Positions 12,056 to 24,702 of a stretch of DNA of 64,000 bases are shown one piece after another. Every line of letters begins with the position of its first letter. Position 1 is the first letter of the stretch. Source of the stretch: Larimichthys crocea. Taxonomy: Eukaryota > Chordata > Actinopteri > Sciaenidae. A model generated the notes under the pieces. It did not search any database and was not told the origin of the DNA. It worked only from the letters and a program-made list of their open reading frames with translations. Location of the stretch: contig NC_040018.1 in assembly GCF_000972845.2 (NCBI RefSeq), positions 12,993,157-13,057,156 on the forward strand, read 5' to 3'. The position numbers and the translations under genes are program-made.

Positions 12056-13984
12056 TGACACATCTCCACATCCACATCTGACTGATTAGGTACACAGTAC
12101 ATGGCTTAGCACTGGATAACACTAGACATGACCTTTTCCATCACTAAGCTGCTCACATTCTGCAGCACATATTACATGTGTTTTTCACTGTGGTTCTGTC
12201 ATCTGTGCAATATCTTTACATCTTATACATTGTTCCCCTTGGTCACATAATTCAGATATAGTGTTCACAAATAACACGCAGTGTAGTAGTGTTGAGCCAC
12301 ACAATGCCACAAATGTAATTACAATCATAAATGTGCACGTTAAAAGTGTTTATTTGATCTTCTTGCAAAAATAAATGACACAATAGGTCTGCAAATATTA
12401 GAACCGTCAAGAATCTGGATTCAAATCTAGTCATTCAAAATTAGGATATCTAGTAGCTGTAGTAATAAAAAGGCAACACGAACAAAGATGGAACAACTTA
12501 GAGAGATATCTGCCACCATAACTCCCTCCAATGGAAATTAAAATAAGTTTATATACTGTATATAATTCCTTAATACAAAAACACTCTTTAAGAAAAACTC
12601 CACATTGCAAAGGAAAGAATAAAAGGAGGCGTGATGATTCAGGAACCGGTGAGACATAAAAATTTAAATAAGATCCAGGAAAGCTTAAGTAACAGATTCA
12701 TAATTTGAAGGCAAAGCTTCACTAAAACACAACACGTCCTTTATGATACTCATAACAAACTCTGGAGAGTCTGCTGAAAATGTTTTATTTACTAAGAACC
12801 AGTTCTTGCATGTACTTGATAGGCCACTGCAGCACCTTGCTAGAAGTTTCAACTTCCACCAGATTCAACTTTTTTGCTGGATAGCCCTGTGTTTTTTGCC
12901 CCCTGCATTACCTCATTCAAATGAATGAGATTCTTTTAATATTTTATACAATTGTGACTGGACTTCCTTCTACTTATTATTTTATTTCCACCAGCAACTC
13001 ACAGTTAGATAGCTCCACGTCCACCGTGTTGTGCCTATTCACATGGTCAGTCACATAAAAATACACCAATTCCCATTTCCACCTCTTTCAAATACATGTG
13101 TATCTTGTATTATATTCAACATGACATGAGGTTTCGCATGTGAGGAGACAGGTTCAAAAATACTGTTATGATGAAACTGCTCTCATCTCACAGCGTCACA
13201 GAGGTAGGTCATGCTTTCATCTCTTTATGATTAAACTCGTTCACGTCCTGCCTTTACCATTTTAGCTGCAGGTAGAAGGAAATATTTCTGTTAGGCTCCT
13301 AACAGAGGCTACAAAACACAATCATATTAGTCTCTTTTATCATCTGTGCACTGGCTGCCTCTGAGGTTCAGAATCAATTTAAAGATTTAATTGATCACGG
13401 CATCGCCTTGTTCCAAATCATATCTCATGTCCCCAAGAGCCAGACCGGGAGAGTCTTAGATCTTCAGGAAAACAAACTCCCGGCTCGTCCACAGTCTAGA
13501 CTTAAGACTGAAGGAAACAGAGTCTTCAGTGCATTTTTCATTTATATAACTGCTTTTAATCTGGGTATGCTGAAACTCTTTGTATTGCTGTTGGATTCTC
13601 TTGAGATGGAAAATTACAAAACAAAATAAATCCAATTTGTTGATAGTGTGTGACCATACTTGGATGCAAATATTCCTCAGACCAGACTAAATGAGCATAA
13701 ACAAAAAGCAGAGAATGATGCAGACTACCTGTCAGTCTGTCAATCCTCCAGTTATTAACTCAGCACCACTGTTTGGCCTGCATATTTTGCTTTACATGCG
13801 AATATAGCAATATTCACAACAACACAGTTGGTTTTATGACAGGACGTTGTGTCTTTGTGGAAAGGTTTTTGTTCATTAGAGCAGTAGTTTTTGTTTAGTG
13901 GATTACTGTATTACTAAATAAACCATCATTATTGGTGCAAGGTAATGTATCAGGGTACCTGCAAAGAATCATCACCTCACTCTG

Positions 13985-14176
13985 CAGATCCTTTGAGCTC
14001 TACAAAGACTTTTACTGTCCCCTGTTTGGGTTTTCCAACAGTTTTTTACCAGCAGGTTGATGTTTTCAGTGAAAAATCTGTGATTAACAACATCAACAGC
14101 ACACAAATGTAGCAACTAGCTACGTAAAACATTTCGGAGCATTAAGTAGCTAAAGAGCCAGACACTTCTCTCAGGA
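13985..14176. repeat. Interspersed repeat, short copy (GAGCATTAAGTAGCTAAAGA)
   Basis: Contains CAACTAGCTACGTAAAACAT, then CGGAGCATTAAGTAGCTAAAGAGCCAG and CTCTCAGGATTTA. The order (CAACTAGCT, then AAGAG, then CCCTCAGGATTT) recurs in the longer copy at 55911-56187. From memory it is a frequent percomorph repeat. Confidence 0.45.
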
Positions 14177-14411
14177 TTTATAGTTTTTTGTATTTGATAT
14201 ACTGTATGGATTTCTGATCTGGATTCTTTGACCTACAATCTCAGATGCAGATTTGGATTTCACATTCTATAGAAGCATAATGGTCTTTCCAGACACAATG
14301 CAATTTGCTGTGCACTCGCCACTAAGTCAGGCACACCACATGGCCAAATTTCAATCTCTTCAACACAGATTTGTCTCAAACAATAACTATCCAGAATTTT
14401 AGTTAAACAAA

Positions 14412-14826
14412 CTTACACTTACATTTTACATTTAGTCATTTAGCTGACACTTTTATCCAAAGTGACTTACAAAAAGGGAAACAATCTAGGTACAGCGCAA
14501 CATGGACACGTTACTGTAAGTACGACTCGCAAAGAATAAGGTCGCAGTTTCAGAGGGGATAGATTTAGCATGTCCAGCTGGTGGGAGTGCTAGAAGGGGA
14601 GGTACTCTCTGAAGAGCTGGATCTTCTTTTGTAGATGGAGTGAAACCGCTGCTCTGGTAGAAACTGGTAGGTCGTTCCACCGACGGAGAACAACAACACA
14701 AAGTCTGTGTTGAAAATTGCTCACTAACTTGGCTCAGCTGGTGGGCAGCGGAAGAAAACCTTGTTTTGCCCTTCAAGCAGGCGTTCCTATAGGGATGTGA
14801 CATGAAAACCACCAATGGGTGGCTCA
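14412..14826 (+). mobile_element. Longer member of the ACATTTAGTCATTTAGCTGAC family
   Basis: Starts with ACATTTTACATTTAGTCATT followed by TAGCTGACACTTTTATCCAA and continues through AAAAGGGAAACAATC, as at 5041-5162. It then has about 350 bp more, including AGAGCTGGATCTTC and GGTAGGTCGTTCCACC, which I remember as the downstream part of the same abundant teleost repeat. A minus-strand ORF of 113 codons across it is a by-product with no family match. Confidence 0.6.
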
Positions 14827-14944
14827 CGACAGCAAATAAATGCTAATATTGCCTTATGTCTGCTGGATGCAGAAATTCTTGATTGTTTCCATCCATGACA
14901 TTACGAGATGATAGCCTGTCAGTGCTGTATTTTACATCTACATC

Positions 14945-14970
14945 AAAAATAAATAAATAAATAAATAAAT
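14945..14970 (+). repeat. (AAAT)n microsatellite
   Basis: Six to seven AAAT units in intron 1. Confidence 0.9.
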
Positions 14971-17299
14971 GCAGGTTTAAATAAAATCCATGAAAAAAAG
15001 CAGAATAACCTGAGCTGCTTTGTAGAAGTATGCATTTACTGGGTTACTTATAAAATGACTCAACACTTGACATCCTAAGCCCTACTAGTCCACCTACGCA
15101 CTAATGTTAAAGTGTATTATGAAGAAAATACTTGTTTGCAGAGCACTGCAGCTCTTACACACTGACCGTGTTCAGCTGTGCATACTTAGACACCACAGTT
15201 ACAGTTTATACTATATTATTCCTCCTCTCACTGGAAGTCTTCTGTTCCATGACAGTAAATACAGCTAATAAGCAATTAGTCTGTTTACTAGGTCCACCAC
15301 TGTATAGGTGCTGTATGGGCCCGCGCAACTGGCTCTGGAGGAGGGGGAAATTCTCTCATTAGGACGCATCAGTAGCTGGCATGTCACACTGACATTTCCT
15401 CTTGAAAGAGAAGAGGGGCGTGTGGCTTTGTCTTTTTCTTTGTTTATTCCCAGGAGGGGATATGCAGTGGCAGAATTTAGAAGGAGGGTCATGTTTACTT
15501 GCAGCGGTCTTTGTCATCTCTACCCCTTTTGTTCATTTCTCCTCATTAAAGCACTAAAATCACCCATGCCCTTCAGCATACAAAGGCTTTCTTTGTGCTT
15601 TTTCATCCTTTTGGATAACGATTATCCTCTCAAAATTTAACATCATTAACGCTGTCAAATTCTGAGCAACTAGCTGCAATATTTTCCTTCTTTTGAAGTG
15701 CAGACATTATGAGACAGTGCGGACATTATTTGATATCAAGCTTTGGACATGTTGACTATTGTGCAACATTTCTCATTCCCACTGTTCAACTTGAAAAGCA
15801 GGATTCGTTATTCCATTAAATTCAGTCATCTGAGATGCCTTTTCTATAACCTCCTATCAGATCTGACTCCCTCAGCATGGAGCCTGTGGAGAAAAAAAAG
15901 CTTCTTCACTGTATCTTTTCACTTTTTATCTCACAGGTTTTATCGGCGCCCTGCGTTTAACATAATTTGTCCTTTTTCGGGGGGCTGTTTTCTTTATATA
16001 CTGGAGTCTGCATTATAGCCTCTTCTCAGAAAATCACTCATCAGTGCAGGATATAAATCAAAAATATTTCACAGCATTCACCCGAGAGCAGAAAAATAAA
16101 CTGATGTAGCCTAAAGCATGGAAAAATGGAGGGTGAAGAATGCCATTAATCTATCACTTCATTCATTTATTGGAAATCAATCAAAGTATAACCCCCTGGA
16201 AATTTTTAAGACCTATTTTTCCTATAAAAGGTTTTTAAAAAAATTATTTGTGGCTGAGCTTTCAGAGTGTTTAATAACACAATAAGAGATCATGATGAAT
16301 AAGAGTAAGAGTGAAAAGATATTTTAAAAACAGAATTTGACTTGAACAATGCCCTTTTATGTGATCATGAAATGTTCAAATAGTCACAAAATAAAAAGAA
16401 CATTTTCAAAGATGCATGAGCAAAAGAATGAGAACAGAGGTCTTCAAAAATTTCAGCATCACTCAAAAACTGAACAGAAAAGGCAACTAATGAGGCACTG
16501 TTTCCACGGGAGCAATCTTTGGAGGACGGGGGCATTGAGTTGTCTGTCTCTCCAAAGTTAAAGTTGAGGGGTGCAACTCTAAACACAACCAGACACATTT
16601 TTAATCAATTTCTTTCACTAATACAGCAACACATTAAACACTTATGGGTCAAGAAGCTGTCAGAGCACTCTCTTACTCCGCTGCCCACAGTAGTGAGAAG
16701 TTCTCGGCTAAATTGTTTCAAATTTGTTCTTTATTGTTGAATAACAGCAAAACAAGTAACCCTTCATTTAAGACTCACATACATGCATTGCACACACAAA
16801 TGATGCATCTTCCACATCTAGGTCCATAGGTCCATACTGTATTTTTTAGGCTGGTGTTTGGCTGCACTGTGTACAAATGCCTACAGTTCCAGGGTTGAAC
16901 CTTTTTCATCTCGCTACAGAGCGACCAGCCGAGCCGCATGCTCTCTTGCCGGCATGTGTGTGATTTTGAAAAAGAAGGTGACAGAGAGAGTGGGGAAGAG
17001 AAGGTGGACTGTTGCACACAATGTTTCTTTTTTCTTTAAGTTATTTATAACTTATTAAGTTGTGCCACAACCTGCCCAACCTGTGTGGACAGGGATTTTC
17101 TGTTTTTGTGCACATTCCTCATTTACAGATGGTCTGCAGCTGCCAGATCAGCCTACAGTGTCTGTTCTGTTGGCTACATTAGCAATGGGGTGAGCAGAAT
17201 GAATAATTCAACATGTCATCATTCGAAAAGTAAATGTTAAAAGTAAATAGCTTCCACACCAACAAATACATATATTTACATTAATAAATAAATCTCTTA

Positions 17300-17445
17300 A
17301 GCTGGACACTTGAGCTAAATACTTATGTTTAGCAAGTAATGTTTACCATCTTAGCTTAGTGTATTACCATGCTAACATTTTTTTTAAATTAAATATCACG
17401 CCAATCTACCCAATAGTTACAGAGAAAGTTCACTTAAAGCAACAA
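17300..17445. repeat. Fragment of the same outer repeat family as 4436-5335
   Basis: Contains TTAGCTTAGTGTATTACCAT then GCTAACAT, and about 50 bp later AATCTACCCAATAGTTACAG then AAGTTCACTTAAAGC. These match remembered parts of the percomorph repeat whose other pieces are in intron 2. Confidence 0.4.
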
Positions 17446-20400
17446 ATTTCAACAAACTGTGAATGTCTCACATTTTATATGTTGGGCTATTTGTCAAGAT
17501 AGCTTTGACAGCTTTTTACTTGCTGATGGTTATAAAGGAAAAGCATGTGTTTGTGTGACACAGATAAAAAGTGAAAAAACTTCAGTATCTTTGGCTTTTT
17601 TGGGGGGATTTTGTCAGGATGCTGAAGAGATTTAAACAGAAAAAGTTCCTTCTGCTGATCCATCAGATTAAACTACAAACCTCAGCAAATAAACACTTTG
17701 CTGAGAAACAGTATATGACTCAAAATCAAAGCAGCCAATACATCTAATTGAAATATATATTTACTAAAGTGCAATATGTCATGGTCCGTCAGTGATAATA
17801 TTACTATAAATTATTTCACCTTTGACAGAAGATCTACTGTGTTCTCAGAGAACAGTTCTCTCTGTGTTTTTTTTTTATTTTTTATTATTATTTTACTATT
17901 TGATGACTTTCTAGCAATGTAGATTATTCTAGCCGAGCTATACAAAAATGTTAACCTACAATTTTTTTTTAACGAATAGGAAAAGATCTTGTGAAGGTTT
18001 TTGACATACAGTGTTAAATATTTCACTGACAAGTAGTAACAGAATCTTTAACACACTGTGTCTTTTTTTACCCGCTGTGTGTAGATACAGAAGTCCCTGC
18101 TCTATATTAATGAAGTCTACATGGATTTGGATGGCAGACAGAGACATATAGCATTTCATTTTATGTTTCAGTTTTGATCGCAGCCTCTTGATGGCTGGTA
18201 TGAGGCATGTATCAATTATTCAGGTGAAGAGCTCCTTGATTTTTCACTCAGGGAGTTTTGAGGGAAATAAGGCACAGGTCACTTGTCAACCAGAGCTATT
18301 GTGAGAGTCTCTATTCTGAAAGCTGCTCATCTCCCAGGGTTTGCTTTTAGATGTGACTCTTCCCTGACGCAAGAGCTGACAAACAGCACTCAGCACAAAA
18401 ATGTACCATTCACACTCTTTACACCCAATGAAGAGGAGCATTTGATTTAGTTTTCTGTTGTTTGAAACAATTACATAGCTGTTCATAACTCACTGCATTG
18501 ACATTAATTACTACTAAACACTTACCTAACCAGATTACAGTCACCTTTCTACAGAAACTTCATTTCTGTCAGGGGTACATGAAACTTGTCTTCCGTAATC
18601 AAGTTAGCGGATTAGAGAAACCTGATTTCCCTGGATATATTTCTTCTGGCCATGTACTCTGTGTGTAATTAGATTCTTAATCTGCTTTTTAAGTGTACTC
18701 ATGTACTCTGAGTCTGTGTATCAGGTATCAGTCAGTGGATGACATTCTGTGTGGCACAGATGTGTTTGGTGCTCTCCAGCAGCTCGGAAGGCCAAGCATT
18801 CAAATGCAGGAGAAGCATGAGAAGTACTTTATAAACATTTTAACTTTAACAAGAGAAAGAGTGAGTGACTAGGCCAGACAGAGCTCCAGGGAGTGAGAAT
18901 TGGTCTTTTTGGTTATTGACCATTCGTTTCCACCTCCCATCCATCTGCACCTTTCCCCCTGTCCATCTGAACCACCAGGTGAAATTTGACTTTTTCCCCT
19001 GACATGGAGGGGCTGATGCTACAGAGTGATGCTAGTGATTAAGAAGCAATTGATCTGTTTATTATTTTATTCAGTTTCTCTCAATGGTCCCCCAAATTCA
19101 TCTCACTGGCTAATGTTGCAGTTTTTATCCACTTGGTGGTCTCCCGCACTCCCACAAGTTAGTCTATCTGGATATAAAACATTTCAGTGACTGCCTTATC
19201 TGGTAGATGGCTGACCTCATTCATTCATCACTGAATTTAATAATTCATTTGTAAGTTGTGGGTGTAGTTAGTAGTTCAATAAACCTTTCACTCATAGAGT
19301 AGTAGTTGATTCCGTTTGTGTGTAAGATGTATTACAGTCACTGTTTACAAGTCAAGGACTTACAGCCACATCACTTCGGGAATTTAAAATCACTGTATTG
19401 CGTCAAATAATACATTCATGCTCCAAAATATAACACGCAGAGTGGACATTTGTGCTTTCTGGGAGGTTAAAGCCGGATAAAGACATTTATGTAACAAAAA
19501 TGAAATGCTGACGAGAAAGTGAAGTGAGAGACAAATGCTGGGAAGCAGAAACGGCCTCATGGTGTAGATAGGCTCAGGCAAATAACGGTCAGGCTCTTAA
19601 AGTCTGATAAGTGCCTATCCATCCTCAACATCTGCAAGTTTGCTGAAGGCCTGGACGACGATATCAATCAAGATTTCTTCATTTCTGTTCAGAGGAGGAG
19701 AAATGACCGGCGGGGCCAAACTGCAGAGCTGCCTGTGGCGGAGGGATAAAACCAGCTTGAAATGTGATAAAGTTGTCGTCAAACCCAAGAGCCACTAAAT
19801 TCAACCAGACACCCCCCTCCCCTCAGAAACCCCACACATTCAGACTGTTCCATAGTTATTTTTGTTTTTCATTTTGTTGTTGTTGTACTTTAAACTCCTC
19901 ACACATGGTCTTAATTTGGAAATTAGTGTCACCTTTGATTATGCAGAAGCAGATAATCACCTGGAATTTAATTAAGTCAACCAAACACATCACCAACTAG
20001 ATGCACGCTCATGGATATTTTGCACAGGCACAAAGACAGTAACATGAATAAAGTGATGCTAATTGTATCCTTTATCGAACATTTCCAACGACATTGACAT
20101 GGATTTGAAATTAGATACGCTACGTATCACTTTACATGCAGCACTGATATCAGATGTATTTATATCTATTTTGTTTACAGTATTACCGTATGTCTGTAAT
20201 TTTATAGCTTACAGTGACAAAACACAAGCATATTTCTGCAACATTCAGTTTTCCCTTCAGTCAGTTTCCTTATTTGTAGTTTGCCCTTGTCTTTATTGGA
20301 GAGATTTTTTAATAAGCCCTTTGAGGTTTCATTTTCATCTCATCTTTGTGTTGTTTTATGTTCTCCCCGTCTGTCTTACTCTCACTTTCATGTAGAAATA

Positions 20401-23400
20401 AACATGTCATCCTGTAAACACAGAATCACGAACTGAAGTTTAGAATCCAATTTCTGTGGAAAGCTAAGCCTTTAACAGGAAACAAAAATGATTTTCACAC
20501 AGTTTATGATGAATGTTTTGAAGGTAACAGTATTGTTTAGCATATTGCATGTGTTTCCTCGCTCTGTCAGAGCGCAATAATGCACAGGTTTTCTTTGCTC
20601 CACTAGCTACACTCACTTCTTTGTTGTTGCTGTTTTTTGGACTGTGCGTGCACACGTCAATAAATGTGATGGTGCAGTGATTGACTGGGAAAAAAAATTC
20701 AGCTCTTTTGGGCTTTGATGACACTTGATTGACAACAACTTCACAACAATGCTCCTCTGTCGATAGATGTGCCAATGTCTTGCACCGCTGATTTGTTGGT
20801 GAAGAAAGGCAAGAAAAATGTTGATACAGGTTGAAAAATACAACATAAACTACAAGATGTAAAATCCTCAGAAACACTGCTCATACTATAAAGCATAAAG
20901 CACAAAGTGATTGCTACAGTGTTTTAACTGTAAAACTGTAAACCCAACTATATAGTTGGGCCCTACATTATTGACTGTAAAATCCAAAAGAAAATCCAAA
21001 ATGCCCATGAAGAATACAAAATAGGGATATAACACATAAAACGTAAACGAAAACAAAGCTATGAAATGAAAGATAAAGAAACTGGAAAAATACGACAGAA
21101 CATGATACAAAATAAAATGCATTTTATTATCATCGGTATCGTTAACCCCAGTCATATAAAAGCTCACAGCCCCCATGCAAGTATGAACTGGTGTGCTCAT
21201 TCATGAGGAAATGGAGAAAAATAGCCTCAGGCTGTCTGCATTTGCACAACCAGCTGGCTAAATGTGTTACACCTTTCACATCACCCGTTAAGGGTGAAGA
21301 AACAAGCTAAAGGCCAGTAATGAGGCTTACCAATTCTCTGGTGAAAAAGGGCTGCCAGTGATAAACAAATGAGTCAAACACCAGAATTATCACAGTGGTT
21401 CTGAGTCTGTTACAAAAGAGTTCATCTTATTCTGAAGATGAACACGCTAACTGTGTTAAAGTCAAAGTTAAATTTGAATTCACCTCACTTTCTGTCAGAA
21501 AATAGAAACTATAATGATGAAGCTCCTGTGCATATGTATATATATATTATTTTGCCATAGATGTCAAATATGTCCAAAAACTGTTTTATCCTCTGAGAGC
21601 CAGCATTGTTAGGGGATGTGCTATCATGGTGCCATTAAGAGGAACACGTCATCGGTCTGTATAGCCCTGTAAGATTTTATTCTATTTTTCCACAAGCCCA
21701 CATACAGTAGCACTTGCTATGCTCCCAAATACAGAATTCAATATTTGGGAGGCCCCATCCTTCTGCTCAGTTTGTATTCCAAACATAAAAAGTGGAAGGT
21801 GAAGTAACGTATAAAGTCAGGGAGTCGACTAACAGATGGCGAACAACACTGGACACCAGCTGGATATTTTGCATCATCCTCAACTACACCGAAGATAACT
21901 CTGTTGTCTTGACAACAAGTGAACCTACCAACCAACAAAAAAGTTCTCAAGCCTTTAAAAAAATGATCGCTGAGAAGTCCAGCGAGACTAGTGTTGAACC
22001 TGAGGCTGCTGAGGGGCACAGAGAGCTCGCTGTACAGAAATATGAAGGTTTAGTTTCTCAGTGTTTCAGTTCTGTAATCAGTACGAAGCAGATGTGCTGT
22101 TATGTTTCGCACATCCCTTTGAAAAAAAAAAGCCTTGTTCTATGCCCTGCTCTGTGCTCATGTGTCAAGACTCAGAGCGCATAGGTTGAGGGAGAGTTTT
22201 ATCTAACATTAATTCCTACAACAATACAATGAGATATATAATTAGCTCAAAAACTCTGTGCCGTGTTGCAAAAAGTGAAACAGCCCAGTCCTTATCACCA
22301 CGCAGCAGATGCCCCACAAAAGCAAATAACAGGGGAGTTTTTGCACAGTGATGCTTTGCACCTCAGGTCAGGCAGACTGAATGGCTGCCGGCTGGTTGCT
22401 GATGGCAGCCGCTGCCCGCTGCACCAGACTGACAAAGCACTGCCTGAGGACTATATCATGTTTTGTCAGAACACCATGCAATCTTATAGAAAAGGGTACA
22501 TTGTGGCATGGTTTTAGTAAACTGTTGTTAACACCCTGATCTCACAATTCAAGATACAGCATAGGTTTGTTATTTTTGTGGATCTGTGACTAATTCACGA
22601 GAGGAAAATGAACCTGTGCCCACATGTTGCAGGACAGCATACACAATGCAGTACACTCATTTCTGACAGCAACAAATGCACCACATCTACCTTCAGACGA
22701 CTACAGATGTTAACTGAAAAGAAACAGTTCTGTAGTTGTGATGCACCATTTGTTGTTGTCTCCACTGTGTACAATTCTGCTGAGACATGCTTGTGCAAAT
22801 ACAAACCAACAAGCATCTTAAAATGGATTGAAACTACTTTTACGCTAAGCATTTGCATTCCAGAGGCATTTGTGAATATTTGATGGCATGCACCAAGAAC
22901 AGACACAGACAGGAAATGGGGATGCTGGTGCTTAGGCATGAACTGCTCCATAATATGACCAAATTCATCCTCATTATCCTCATCCTGTTATCCTGTTTGG
23001 AATTGTAGGTGGGGTCTCTGTATGAGCCTTTAGTTTCCCACCTCCTCCTTTTAATGGTTTTATTTATCTTAAATTCATATATATGAGAATATCATATAAG
23101 ATATCATATATATATATGAGATACAGTGTGTATGTCATGTGTATGTGTGTATGAAAACATGGTGTTTTCATAGAAAAAAATGTTTTTTTTGTTTTGTAAT
23201 AGTAGACAGAAAACAGACAGTAAATGTGCCTTAAGTGTATTTAAAAAGGTACAACCATGCAAAAAAGTGTTTCTATGACAAATAACGATATTGGGTTGCA
23301 ACAATTACACTGCTTGTTTTGTGTAAACATCAACGATCATATCAGACAAAGGGCAAATCTTTTGAGAGCCATTTTTCCATTTTGCTACAATTACTGCAGT

Positions 23401-23688
23401 TCGATTCGCAACTTGATACACGAGAATGACAAGAAAGACAGATTTCTGCTAGTCTGTATAAACAGATATCTGCATATGAAGAGAGATAACTCCAGAAAAA
23501 AGCGGCGTCAGATGAGTGGGTTTTCAACACTGCATTCTGGTCAGTACATTCTGTTTTTTTTTCTCTCTACACAGACTGTTGAAACGAAAGCCCACTCAAA
23601 CATGACTGGTCAGTCCTACTCGGACTACAAACGGTAACTAGAACGCTTCTGGTGCCAAAATATCGGTCCCTTGCCCACAGATTATGTG

Positions 23689-23716
23689 TTTATATATATA
23701 TATATATATATATATT
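23689..23716 (+). repeat. (TA)n microsatellite
   Basis: About 28 bases of alternating T and A in intron 1. A smaller AT run lies at 23080-23120. Confidence 0.95.
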
Positions 23717-24649
23717 TAATATGTAAATGTTTACAGAGATGATCACATTCTTAATAAGTAAAAAGACCGGCTCCTCAGCTTCACTGTCTCCTAGACATTC
23801 TGTTTATATACAAGAAAATCAGCAATTATGATTTGAGGAAATGGTAATGCTGACCAAATCATGTTTTCCATGGACACGGTGAAGAAATGTTTATTAACTT
23901 ACTCGGCAACCTGTAAAAATGTTGACACTAAACGTATCAGTAAAATGTTTACAGTACAACATATATATTTGTTTTTCCCCAAATTAAGTAATCTTACAAG
24001 ACACTATCCACTTGTAGTGACTACACTGCATTACATTATGAACATTTAACTGAAATGTTTCCCTAACCGTAACTATAGTGCTTTTCTTGCCCTGGATCTT
24101 GGATCCCGCCTTTTGTATGCCCACCATCCTTCCCAAGCCCCACCTCCTTAACTCATAAATGTTTCATTTACTGTAACAAACATCTGGAAACATAATCCAG
24201 ACAGGAATTATGTTGTTCCGGCTTATAACAGTTTTGAAGCATACAAATGTAATTCCCAAGAGACACGGTTGGCTTGTCAGGAACATGAGGCATTTGACAC
24301 TCACATGTGTCAGAAACACCAAACCACAACTGAGTCATGTGAAAACTTGTTCTCACCAGATACTGAGATGCTCTTTGACAGCGACTGTGCAGTCTTAAAT
24401 CTTACCCTGTGGAGAAATGCTTGAGTAGTTTGAGGACTTGGGAATAAAACACTTTTACAACATCTCTTTTCACTGATTTAAACCCAATAGAATATATATA
24501 CCAGAATACCTGCACGTTAGTTGAAAACTAATAAAAAAGTAAGAAAAAAAGAAAAAAATGCACTTCATTAAAGTAAGTAGATGTGTTTTCCTCTCTCCAT
24601 AGAGATACATCTATTCATTAAACAAACTTTTGATGTTTCTAATCAAATA

Positions 24650-24702
24650 TTTTCTTTTATTCTTTTATTTTTTTATTCTGTCTTTTATTCTTTTCTTTTT
24701 TC
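24650..24702 (+). repeat. T-rich low-complexity tract (TTTTATTC-like units)
   Basis: Repeats of CTTTTATTC-type words (four recognisable), strongly pyrimidine-rich on the + strand. Confidence 0.8.

Noticed and set aside
14486..14827. 113-codon minus-strand ORF
   Set aside because: Falls wholly inside an interspersed repeat and resembles no protein.
21738..22184. Opposing ORFs of 93 and 130 codons
   Set aside because: Overlap each other on opposite strands, show no domain and have no convincing splice sites; probably chance or old repeat.
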